A DNA stretch of 6,633 nucleotides from Pseudomonadota bacterium (GTDB lineage Bacteria; Desulfobacterota; BSN033; WVXP01; G020346125), in contig JAUWDQ010000147.1 in assembly GCA_030608745.1 (NCBI GenBank), forward strand, positions 1 through 6,633. The letters are read 5' to 3'. Made by a program: the position numbers and the translations under genes. This document shows positions 1-6,140 of the stretch, piece after piece. The notes under the pieces were generated by a model, which saw nothing but the letters and a program-made list of their open reading frames with translations, searched no databases and had not been told where the DNA came from. The number at the start of each line of letters is the position of its first letter. Positions within the stretch are counted from its first letter, which is position 1.

Positions 1-6
1 TTCTTC

Positions 7-19
7 CCTAAAGCTTAGG
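7..19. repeat. Short inverted repeat near the left edge
   Basis: CCTAA and TTAGG face each other across three bases. The site lies just downstream of the -10 box of the leftward promoter at 31-58, about where the transcript would begin, so it could be an operator for the gene beyond the left edge. Only the symmetry is seen; the role is inferred. Confidence 0.3.
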
Positions 20-30
20 TTGTTCCACCA

Positions 31-82
31 ATAATACACAACATTTTCCCTTTGTCAAGAAAAAAATGAAAAAAAATGAAAA
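31..82 (-). promoter_or_regulatory. Leftward sigma70-type promoter with A-tract UP-like region
   Basis: Read on the minus strand there is a consensus -35 TTGACA (58 to 53), a 16-base spacer and a -10 TATTAT (36 to 31), one base off consensus. Directly upstream of the -35, positions 59-82 are almost pure T on this strand. Within them the decamer AAAAAATGAA is repeated twice in tandem (61-70 and 71-80, plus strand). A-tracts phased at 10 bp bend DNA and resemble an UP element. The promoter points out of the window, so its gene lies to the left and is not visible. Confidence 0.6.
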
Positions 83-100
83 AAGATGGTGGGGGAATGA

Positions 101-110
101 TGCATATGCA
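101..110. repeat. Perfect 10-bp palindrome TGCATATGCA
   Basis: TGCATATGCA is a perfect palindrome between the leftward promoter and the repeat element at 129. It could be a protein-binding site, but a 10-bp palindrome can arise by chance and no partner site is visible. Confidence 0.2.
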
Positions 111-128
111 CGTTACGGATAGCATCTT

Positions 129-282
129 TGACGGCTTCGTAAAAAGTCCATCTGCTGCGTTCCGCTTCATCCTTCGTCACTGCAGCGTACTTCTATGTAC
201 GCCTCATTCCTCAGGATTTGCGCGCCTTGCATCTGGATCTTTTTTCTTTGCCGTCTGATTCCGACTTTTTACAATTACGTCA
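129..282. repeat. Dispersed inverted-repeat element (REP/MITE-like), complete copy
   Basis: The ends are imperfect inverted repeats. TGACG-5 bases-GTAAAAAGTC at 129-148 is matched by its reverse complement at 263-282, with the 10-bp core at 139-148 and 263-272 perfect. Inside is a perfect hairpin, GCGTAC/GTACGC (185-190 and 197-202, loop TTCTAT). The first 28 bases of the shared segment (128-155) recur exactly at 6550-6577, and the next 17 bases recur with one mismatch at 6617-6633. It carries no plausible gene and is too short for a transposase, so it is a non-autonomous dispersed repeat. From memory, elements with this core are frequent between genes in Desulfobacterota. It occupies most of the gap between the pump operon and the leftward promoter. 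Confidence 0.7.
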
Positions 283-290
283 TCTTTGAC

Positions 291-587
291 TCAAGAAAGG
301 GGGTACAACCGGGATAAGCACGAGTTCCCAAAGGAAGCAAGGCAATCATTCGAGGGTAATCCATCTTTCGCCAGACGGATATCCACGAGGGCTCGCGGGA
401 ATGGTGAAATTCCACGGATGTTCCCCACCTCCAGATGATCACCGGCACCAAGGTCAGGACAACCGATCCTGCAATCCTCGACGATCTCCTTGGGAATCAT
501 CTTCGGGGCTCTAGTCAACGAGGGCGGGTATGAGAATGACATCCTCCCGGGCTCAGGGCTGACTCTTGAGCCGGGTTTGGAGGCCAT
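291..587 (-). other. Doubtful 98-codon ORF or gene remnant after the pump gene
   Basis: This frame is open on the minus strand and starts with an ATG inside the last codons of the RND gene, overlapping it by 35 bp in another frame. I do not recognise the product. It has no membrane segment, no clear family motif and three Cys residues in its second half. The codons upstream of about position 540 only shadow the pump gene. The other strand is also nearly open here but is broken by a TGA near 438, so this stretch may be a decayed gene or a repeat rather than an active gene. No outer-membrane factor can be read in any frame of 291-552. Treat this as unassigned sequence with low coding potential. 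Confidence 0.15.
546..575 (-). terminator. GC-rich hairpin over the RND stop codon
   Basis: CCC-G-GGCTCA (546-555) pairs with TGAGCC-GGG (567-575), giving a nine-pair stem with one bulged G at 549 and an 11-base loop. It covers the TGA stop of the pump gene. On the minus strand no T-run follows it, so it is not a classical intrinsic terminator. It may protect the 3' end of the mRNA or slow polymerase. Confidence 0.3.
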
Positions 588-3500
588 GCGCCAGGGAGGC
601 GAGGACCGGTGTCACAACTAGGGTTAGCAGGGTTGCCACACCCAGACCGAAGATAACAGCGACCGCCATAGGGCCCCACCACTGGGAGGATTCGCCCCCA
701 ATGTTCCAGGCCAAATTCCGAAAATCGAAGCTGACCCCCGTAGCCATGGGAAGAAGTCCGAAAATCGTGGTGATGGCCGTCAACATGACCGGTCGGAACC
801 GGGTAAGCCCGGTCTTCACCAGGGCTTCCCGGCAGGAAAGCCCCTTTTGCAGGAGCTGATTGTAGTAGTCGATCAGGACAATGGTGTTATTCACCACCAC
901 CCCAGCAAGGCTGATGACCCCGACACCCGTCATAATGATGCCAAAAGCCGTGCCGGTAACCAGGAGGCCAAAGAAGACCCCGATCAACGACAGCAGAACC
1001 GAGGTCAGGATGATGAAAGGGGTCGTGAAAGAGTTGAACTGGGTAATGAGGATCAGGAAGATGAGAAAGATAGCTGCCATGAACGCCTTGCTCAGGAATG
1101 ACTGGGCCTTTGCCTGTTCTTGCTGCTCCCCGGTAAACCGGTAGGTGTAGCCGCGGGGCCAGTGGAAATTGGCCAGGCGAGCCTTGATATCCCGAATGAT
1201 GTCATTAGCCAGACGCCCAGAAGCATCCCCGGAAACGGTAACCACCCGCTTCTGGTCCAGGCGCATGATAGCACCTACACCGCTCGACAGGGAGAGATCG
1301 GCTACACTGGTCAGGGGAATGGGGTCACCACGGGGACCTGAGATGGTGATGCGCTTAAGGCTTTCCATGGAACGCCGATCTCTTTCCGGGAGCCGGGCTA
1401 GGATATCATACTCGTCCTTGCCTTGGCGGAAGACCCCAACCTTGATACCGTTGACGGCCGCCTTGACCGTGTAGGCGATGATAAAGGTATCGAGACCGAG
1501 AAGAGCAGCCTTCTCTTTGTCCACCCGAACCCTGATCTCCGGCTTTCCCTTGACAAAGTTGTCCTTTAAATCGACCAGGCCGGGGATATCAACGATCTCC
1601 CTTCTAACGCGGGCCGCAAGATCACCCAGGACCATGAGATCTTTTCCCGATATCTCTATGTTCACCGGGGGCCCAGTGGGTGGGCCTTCCTCTTCTTTTT
1701 CCACCTGAACCTCAGCCCCCTTGATGGTCGCGAGAACCCTGCGCCGAATCTCCTTGACAATACCTGAGGAAGGACGAGAACGGTCGTGAAAGTCTTTAAA
1801 GTCCAGGGCAACGCGGTTGAGGTGCGTCCCGGTTCCGCCCCGGGAAAAGGGATCGCCACCTATGGAGCCAATGTTGGCAATGACATAGCGTATGTCTTCA
1901 TACTCCGAGGCGATCTTTTCCGCCTGGGCCACCAGCCTATCTGAGGCATTGAGATTGGTTCCCTCCGGGGCCTTGATATACACGTAGGCACGTCGTGGCT
2001 CGACGTCAGGAAAGAACTCCGTGCCCTTACCGAAGAGGCGAAAGGCGGTAATCGAACCCACCAGGAGAGCGAAGGCAATCAAGATCACGATCAGGCGGTG
2101 GTCCAGCGCCCAGATAAGAAGCCTGAGATAGACGCGCTTGACCAGCGGCAGTCGGCTTGGATTGTCGCCTTTTGGCCCCTCGGACGGAACCGACTGGTAA
2201 CGGGCCGACAGGACGGGATTGATGACCAGGGCTACGAAGAGAGAGGAGCTCAGGGCAAATATCAGGGTCAGGGGGAGGAAGTGCATGAACTCGCCCATAA
2301 TGCCCGGCCAGAAGAGCACAGGGAAAAAAGCTCCCAGGGTGGTCAGGGTTGACGTAATAACCGGCCAGGCCACCTCGTTGGTCGCGGCCCGGGCGGCTGC
2401 AACTCGGGGTTCACCCTCCTGCATGTGACGGTAGATGTTCTCCACAATAACGATGCCGTTGTCTACCAGCATGCCCAGAGCCAGGATCAGGGAAAAGAGG
2501 ACAACCATGTTCAGGGTAATGTCTGCCCCGGTCAGGAACAGAAAGGTCATCAACATGGAGTAAGGGATGGCCAGGGAGACGAAGACGGCCGAGCGTCCGC
2601 CGATGAAGATGAAGATAACGGTCAGAACCAGGATCAGACCTGAGATAATGTTGTTCTCGAGATCGGCCACCAGGAGATTGACATCCTCGGACATGTCCGA
2701 GGTCAGATCAATCTTCAGAGCCGGGGGCAACACGGGGCGCATCTCGTCGACGGCCCGCTTGACTTCATCGACCACCTCGAGAATGTTTTCACCACTTCGC
2801 TTCAGCACGGCGAGGGTTACGCTCTGCTGCCCGTTAATCCGGCTCCGGGTAAGGGGATCTTTGTAACTATCCCGGATAAAGGCCAGATCCCTCAGATACA
2901 CCGGTTTCCCCTGATTGACGAAAGCAACAATGGAAAAGATCTCCGATGGATGTTTGAAATCCTCGGGTACACGGACCAAGTACTTGGTTGGGCCGATGTC
3001 GATACTGCCGCTGGGCATGTTAACATTACTGCGTTCAACTGCAGTGATCAGACTGGAGAATGGAACGTTGTAAGCCGCAACTCGGTCCAGGTCAAACTCG
3101 ACATGAATCTCCCGCTCCAAACCACCGGTAATCCTGGCCTCGAGAACTCCCTGGACGGACTCGATACGGTCCTGGAGTTCATCCGCGAAGGTCTTGAGGC
3201 GGCGCAGGCTGAACGGCCCGGACAGGACAACCCGGATGACGGGAAGGTCTGAGAAGTTAACCTCCTTGATGACCGGGTCATCGGGGAGATCAGCAGGAAG
3301 GTCGCCCTCGGCCTGGTCGACTTTGTCCCTGACCTTCTGGAGCGCATCATCGATATCTACCTTGGGCAGGAATTTGACGGCCACGGTGGAGAGGCCCTCC
3401 TCCGAGGTGGAACGGATCTCCTCAACGTCCGAGAGGCCCTTGAGCTTTCGTTCAATGGGAATGGTAATTAACTTCTCCATGTCCGCAGGAGCCACACCCT

Positions 3501-3654
3501 CGTATGTCGTGGTCACAAAGACATAGGGAATGGTGATGTCCGGGTATGACTCTCGCGGCAAGGTCACGTAGCAGTAAAGTCCGGCGATAACGATGAAGAT
3601 CATGAGCGCCAGGACCGTGGATTGACGTTTGAGAGCGACCTGATTGACGATCAT
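553..3654 (-). CDS. RND-family multidrug/solute efflux transporter, inner-membrane subunit (AcrB-like)
   Basis: This 1033-residue protein is a full-length member of the AcrB/HAE family (usually 1030-1050 residues). It should form a trimer in the inner membrane and drive substrate from the periplasm or outer leaflet into an exit duct. TM1 lies at about 11-31, followed by a first porter domain (LPRESYPDI, 32-40) and the TM2-6 block at about 333-485. TM7 is at about 519-541, a second porter domain carries the EEEGPPTGPPVNIEISG segment (654-670), and the TM8-12 block runs from about 855 to 1022. TM4 contains GMLVDNGIVIVENI with Asp398-Asn399, where AcrB has Asp407-Asp408. TM10 contains VVVNNTIVLIDYYNQ with Asn922 where AcrB has Lys940. 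The TM11 Arg of AcrB (RLRP) is kept as Arg954 (RFRP). The start ATG overlaps the adaptor stop as ATGA, indicating translational coupling. The pattern does not suit a CusA-type metal pump, but the substrate cannot be read from sequence. Confidence 0.95.
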   Translation of the reverse strand: MIVNQVALKRQSTVLALMIFIVIAGLYCYVTLPRESYPDITIPYVFVTTTYEGVAPADMEKLITIPIERKLKGLSDVEEIRSTSEEGLSTVAVKFLPKVDIDDALQKVRDKVDQAEGDLPADLPDDPVIKEVNFSDLPVIRVVLSGPFSLRRLKTFADELQDRIESVQGVLEARITGGLEREIHVEFDLDRVAAYNVPFSSLITAVERSNVNMPSGSIDIGPTKYLVRVPEDFKHPSEIFSIVAFVNQGKPVYLRDLAFIRDSYKDPLTRSRINGQQSVTLAVLKRSGENILEVVDEVKRAVDEMRPVLPPALKIDLTSDMSEDVNLLVADLENNIISGLILVLTVIFIFIGGRSAVFVSLAIPYSMLMTFLFLTGADITLNMVVLFSLILALGMLVDNGIVIVENIYRHMQEGEPRVAAARAATNEVAWPVITSTLTTLGAFFPVLFWPGIMGEFMHFLPLTLIFALSSSLFVALVINPVLSARYQSVPSEGPKGDNPSRLPLVKRVYLRLLIWALDHRLIVILIAFALLVGSITAFRLFGKGTEFFPDVEPRRAYVYIKAPEGTNLNASDRLVAQAEKIASEYEDIRYVIANIGSIGGDPFSRGGTGTHLNRVALDFKDFHDRSRPSSGIVKEIRRRVLATIKGAEVQVEKEEEGPPTGPPVNIEISGKDLMVLGDLAARVRREIVDIPGLVDLKDNFVKGKPEIRVRVDKEKAALLGLDTFIIAYTVKAAVNGIKVGVFRQGKDEYDILARLPERDRRSMESLKRITISGPRGDPIPLTSVADLSLSSGVGAIMRLDQKRVVTVSGDASGRLANDIIRDIKARLANFHWPRGYTYRFTGEQQEQAKAQSFLSKAFMAAIFLIFLILITQFNSFTTPFIILTSVLLSLIGVFFGLLVTGTAFGIIMTGVGVISLAGVVVNNTIVLIDYYNQLLQKGLSCREALVKTGLTRFRPVMLTAITTIFGLLPMATGVSFDFRNLAWNIGGESSQWWGPMAVAVIFGLGVATLLTLVVTPVLASLAHGLQTRLKSQP

Positions 3655-4706
3655 TGAACCTGGACCTGCATCCCTTCCTCGACCTCTGTCTGGCCGTTCA
3701 CAATGACGTGGTCACCGATCTCCAACCCCTCAGTGATCTGGATCCGGTCTCCCTCAATGATACCAATGGAGACGGTTCGGGCGTAGGCTATGCCATCGTT
3801 TTCCACGAAGATTATGCGCTCGCCGCCCTTATCCACTAAGGCAAATAGGGGGACAACCAAGGCATCGGGGATAATCCTGCGCAAAAAGGCAACCCGGGCG
3901 ATCATGCCCGGCCGAATTTCGCGATCCGGGTTGCGGATCAAAACCCTGACTCGAAAGGTCTTGGTGGCCGGGTCGGCCTTGTAGGCCACGAAGTCAATCC
4001 TCCCGGGCAGCCGGCGGCCCGGGAAAGCGTCAACCGTAACCATGGCTTTCTGCCCAACGCGAAGGTACCGTACATCGAGCTCGGGAACGTTGACGTTAAT
4101 CTTAATTTTGTCCACGTTGACCAGGTCCGCAACGGGATCGCCCCTGTCCACGAACTCACCGACATCGACATGGAGGTGGTTGACCAAGCCGTTGATGGGC
4201 GAGTGTAGGAATCCTCGTTCGTACTTGATTTTGGCTCTGCGCAGGTTGCTCAGAGCAAGGGTTCGCTTGTTCAGACTGCGATCCAACTCCTCCTTCGCGA
4301 TGACGTTGCGTTCAGAGAGGAGTTTGCGACGCTGATAGAGCTTATCGGTCAATTCGAAGGAAGCCTCAGCATGATCTAAAGCGGCTTTGAGGGCTGAGAC
4401 TTCAATGGTGGCTATGAGCTGACCTTCCTTAACTGCCTGACCCTCCCTTGGATCTATCCGTTCCACGATACCGTCTATTTCCGAGGCCAAACGGACGTCG
4501 TGCCAGGCCTCGGTTTCGCCTGGAAGGAGAAGCGCGTCCTTGATAGGAGTCGGCTTAATCGTAATCACGGACACCTTAACGGGCTTGGCTCGGGACTGGT
4601 CGTTCTTCGTCTCGACCTTACCCTCCGAGGGGCCACAGCCGGCTACGGAGACCAGGGTGAGAAGAACCGCCAACAGAGCGGATGAACTGTGCAGATTGGG
4701 TTTCAT
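3651..4706 (-). CDS. RND efflux periplasmic adaptor subunit (membrane fusion protein), lipoprotein
   Basis: This 351-residue AcrA/HlyD-type adaptor would link the inner-membrane transporter to an outer-membrane channel. The N-terminus has a positively charged start, a hydrophobic stretch (10-22) and the lipobox VAGC with Cys24, so it should be a lipid-anchored periplasmic protein. The lipoyl-like half-motifs lie at about 70-100 (RLASEIDGIVERI, then GQAVKEGQLIATIE) and 163-200 (ERGFLHSPINGLV, VDVGEFVDRGDPVADL). They flank a rather short alpha-helical hairpin at about 103-162. A beta-barrel domain (201-275, with TKTFRVRV and the REIRPGM turn) and a membrane-proximal domain (276-351) follow. On the minus strand an AAGGAA ribosome-binding site (4715 to 4710) sits just before the ATG. 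The gene lies 75 bp after the regulator and overlaps the transporter start by 4 bp, so all three are very likely one operon. Confidence 0.93.
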   Translation of the reverse strand: MKPNLHSSSALLAVLLTLVSVAGCGPSEGKVETKNDQSRAKPVKVSVITIKPTPIKDALLLPGETEAWHDVRLASEIDGIVERIDPREGQAVKEGQLIATIEVSALKAALDHAEASFELTDKLYQRRKLLSERNVIAKEELDRSLNKRTLALSNLRRAKIKYERGFLHSPINGLVNHLHVDVGEFVDRGDPVADLVNVDKIKINVNVPELDVRYLRVGQKAMVTVDAFPGRRLPGRIDFVAYKADPATKTFRVRVLIRNPDREIRPGMIARVAFLRRIIPDALVVPLFALVDKGGERIIFVENDGIAYARTVSIGIIEGDRIQITEGLEIGDHVIVNGQTEVEEGMQVQVQ

Positions 4707-4751
4707 CTGTTCCTTCCCTCTTCGTGCATCCGATTCAAAAGGTTAGTCTGA

Positions 4752-4780
4752 AGGAGGGGATTACCTCCTGTACGATCCCC
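4752..4780 (-). other. Two mutually exclusive hairpins between regulator and adaptor genes
   Basis: AGGAGG (4752-4757) can pair with CCTCCT (4764-4769), loop six. Alternatively GGGGAT (4756-4761) can pair with ATCCCC (4775-4780), loop 13. The two stems share bases and cannot form together. They lie just after the regulator stop codon, in the 75-bp leader of the adaptor gene. There is no T-run. They might tune the ratio of repressor to pump, but the function is inferred and the stems are short. Confidence 0.25.
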
Positions 4781-4781
4781 C

Positions 4782-5408
4782 CTAGGTTTTTAGCCCGTCC
4801 AAGAAGATCCTCACGAGGGTCTCCACAACTTCCTCAGCCGAGAACGGGAGCGGTGGTCCGCTTATGGATGCTTCTTGGTCAGCAAGATACATATTTGCCG
4901 TCTCAATGAAGAGTTGGGCAGCAATCTGGGCGTTAACCTTCTTAAACGCCCCATCTTCGATCCTCTGCTGTATATAGGGAGCCAAGAGCTGAGGCAGAGG
5001 TGGCCCCGCCTCTCCCCCGTGATGGAATATCTCACCGAAGCGGGGACCCTCAAGGGCGCTGAAAATACCAAGCCGGACGATCCTGCGATCTTGCAGGCCG
5101 TGCTTTATGACGTGCAGGGCAAACGTTCTGAAGACCCCAACATCATCTTTTTCCGCCATCTTCTCCTCGACCTCCGGCGGTACCGGGTACTGGCTGAAGA
5201 GCTCCGTTAACGCCGCGCGGTAGAGGTCCTCCTTGGTCTTGAAGTGCTGGAAGATAAGGGTTTCGCTCACGCCAGCTAGCTCAGCGATCTCCCTCGTTCT
5301 GGTACCACTGAAGCCTTTCTCAGCAAAGAGCGTGAGGGCGGCATTTATTATCTGTTTCCGCCTTTCTTCACCGCTCAGGCGCTCGTTTTTCTTGGTCGCT
5401 TTTCCCAT
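4782..5408 (-). CDS. TetR/AcrR-family transcriptional repressor of the pump operon
   Basis: The protein is 208 residues, a usual TetR length. The N-terminal DNA-binding domain is at about 14-60: EERRKQIINAALTLFAEKGF is helix 1, and TRTREIAELAGVSETLIFQHF is the helix-turn-helix followed by the typical KTKEDLY. The C-terminal part (about 65-208) is all-helical and variable, and should bind the inducer and form the dimer; it identifies no ligand. By family, it should repress its own operon and release DNA when a pump substrate binds. It is the first gene of the operon, and its promoter overlaps a perfect palindrome at 5426-5441, which fits autorepression. The ATG at 5408 is the only sensible start ahead of helix 1, but no good Shine-Dalgarno sequence precedes it (about 27 bases of leader ending AATAAACGGC). 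That suggests weak translation. Confidence 0.92.
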   Translation of the reverse strand: MGKATKKNERLSGEERRKQIINAALTLFAEKGFSGTRTREIAELAGVSETLIFQHFKTKEDLYRAALTELFSQYPVPPEVEEKMAEKDDVGVFRTFALHVIKHGLQDRRIVRLGIFSALEGPRFGEIFHHGGEAGPPLPQLLAPYIQQRIEDGAFKKVNAQIAAQLFIETANMYLADQEASISGPPLPFSAEEVVETLVRIFLDGLKT

Positions 5409-5425
5409 GCCGTTTATTCAACTTA

Positions 5426-5441
5426 GTAAGTAATTACTTAC
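5426..5441. promoter_or_regulatory. Predicted TetR-family operator, perfect 16-bp palindrome
   Basis: GTAAGTAATTACTTAC is perfectly symmetric over 16 bp; the flanking bases 5425 and 5442 do not pair. It touches the -10 box of the regulator's promoter and covers the expected start of transcription, an ideal place for steric repression. The size and symmetry match sites bound by TetR-family dimers. That the adjacent regulator binds here is inferred from position. Confidence 0.75.
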
Positions 5442-5470
5442 ATTATAATAATCATCTTCTCTTTTTTCAA
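5442..5470 (-). promoter_or_regulatory. Sigma70-type promoter of the regulator-adaptor-pump operon
   Basis: On the minus strand -35 TTGAAA (5470 to 5465), a 17-base spacer and a perfect -10 TATAAT (5447 to 5442) are seen. Transcription should start near 5435, inside the palindrome at 5426-5441, leaving a leader of about 27 bases before the ATG at 5408. No other clear promoter was noticed ahead of the adaptor gene, so the whole operon probably depends on this one. Confidence 0.75.
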
Positions 5471-5503
5471 GAGGCTAAGAAGCAATCCCTCATGATCTTG
5501 ATG

Positions 5504-5509
5504 TATAAT
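5504..5509 (+). promoter_or_regulatory. Possible -10 box for the rightward gene
   Basis: TATAAT occurs 39 bases before the rightward ATG at 5548. No recognisable -35 lies 16-18 bases upstream (AGCAAT at 17), so the promoter is weak, needs an activator or is not real. The operator palindrome is more than 60 bp upstream and is unlikely to block it directly. Confidence 0.35.
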
Positions 5510-5535
5510 TTAATAAGAGGATCATTTGCATAGAA

Positions 5536-5542
5536 AAGGAGG
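5536..5542 (+). promoter_or_regulatory. Strong ribosome-binding site for the gene at 5548
   Basis: AAGGAGG lies five bases before the ATG at 5548, a near-perfect Shine-Dalgarno sequence. It fixes this start and shows that the broken reading frame downstream was, or still is, a translated gene. Confidence 0.75.
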
Positions 5543-5777
5543 ATACGATGAAAGCCATTGTAAAAATTGTTCTTATCCTCACCCTCATGGCCCTTCTCTT
5601 CGTGATGGTCCGTTGCACGAGCATGGCGGAAAGGCAGACTGAGCCAGCAGGGAGCCCTCCTGTCATCACACACTCCTTTGCCGCCGAAAAATTATCCCAC
5701 GGCGACATTTGGAAGATCTACGTGAAAGCTAACGACCCGGATGGAGATATGCGGAGAATTGTATACAGCATCAGCAA

Positions 5778-5785
5778 GGGGGGGG
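5778..5785 (+). other. Homopolymer run of eight G, frameshift site
   Basis: This G8 tract lies exactly where the reading frame of the small exported protein changes. Removal of one G joins both halves. Such runs are prone to slippage in replication and to miscounting in sequencing. Confidence 0.7.
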
Positions 5786-6000
5786 TCTGGGCATGGCTCC
5801 AGATCTTTCGTCATCAAGAAGGCCAACCGGGCAGGGCTGTTCGGATATCTCGATTGTTTCTTCAGTTCCCCAGCTACCGCGGTGGCCGAATGGACGGAGC
5901 TTACGCTGACCTTGTACATTCGGGATAAGCGTGGAAACGCCAGTGATAAAGTTGTCTTCCCCCTGGCTCTCACCCGAGGGATCAAACAAGAACCGCCGCC

Positions 6001-6022
6001 CCCTCCCTTCGATAAAGGAGGG
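6001..6022. repeat. Palindromic repeat at the 3' end of the small exported-protein gene
   Basis: CCCTCC (6001-6006) and GGAGGG (6017-6022) form a stem around CTTCGATAAA. When translated it gives PPPPFDKGGLKG, a proline/glycine-rich signature I recall from dispersed palindromic repeats that read through the ends of genes in many bacteria. It probably inserted near the original stop codon and extended the protein. No T-run follows, so it is not a standard terminator. Confidence 0.5.
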
Positions 6023-6140
6023 TTGAAAGGCTTAGGAGTATTCTGGGTTAAGCTCTTTCTTCCTCTTGGAGATTGATGAATGAGGAAGGGGGTTGTGGGG
6101 AGAATAAGGATTTGTCCTTGCCGCCGCTGGACTGGTTGGA

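Larger units (their letters stand above)
5548..6076 (+). pseudogene. Small exported Ig-like/cadherin-like protein, frameshifted at a G8 run
   Basis: The reading frame from 5548 encodes an N-terminal hydrophobic signal (about 3-21). It ends at Cys23, but with Arg22 before the Cys, so it is a poor lipobox. A secreted-looking domain follows (PPVITHSF at 37-44, ANDPDGDM at 61-68). At codons 78-79 it enters eight G (5778-5785) and switches to an unrelated tail ending at 5928. Reading on one base later gives a sensible continuation (GHGSRSFVIKKANRAGLFGY, then ELTLTLYIRDKRGNASDKVV) to the TGA at 6074-6076. With seven G the product would be 175 residues. The DPDGD motif and the alternating beta-strand pattern suggest a calcium-binding Ig/cadherin-like fold; I know no specific family. 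The last ~30 residues (PPPPPFDKGGLKGLG and beyond) appear repeat-derived. The frameshift could be a true mutation, phase variation, ribosomal slippage or an assembly error. Confidence 0.6.

Noticed and set aside
76..258. 60-codon rightward ORF
   Set aside because: It lies almost wholly inside the inverted-repeat element, has no family likeness, and its ATG is part of the A-rich tract upstream of a leftward promoter.
129..282. Intrinsic terminator or structured RNA in the left repeat
   Set aside because: The end arms and hairpin recur as a dispersed element, and no GC stem followed by a T-run ends a transcript there.
566..3526. Many rightward ORFs of 60-110 codons and leftward ORFs in other frames across the pump gene
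   Set aside because: They are shadows of the 1033-residue transporter frame, with compositions biased by its codons and no domain signature.
553..4706. Heavy-metal (CusA/CzcA-type) efflux assignment
   Set aside because: The transporter lacks the metal-type TM4 signature and Met-rich features, and the VDNGIVIVENI and GPPTGPPVNI segments fit the AcrB-like group better.
4875..5210. 111-codon rightward ORF opposite the TetR gene
   Set aside because: It is antisense to the well-supported regulator frame and shows no family motif or ribosome-binding site.
5467..5708. Leftward ORFs upstream of the regulator
   Set aside because: They are antisense to the signal region of the gene at 5548 and run through its promoter; no motif supports them.
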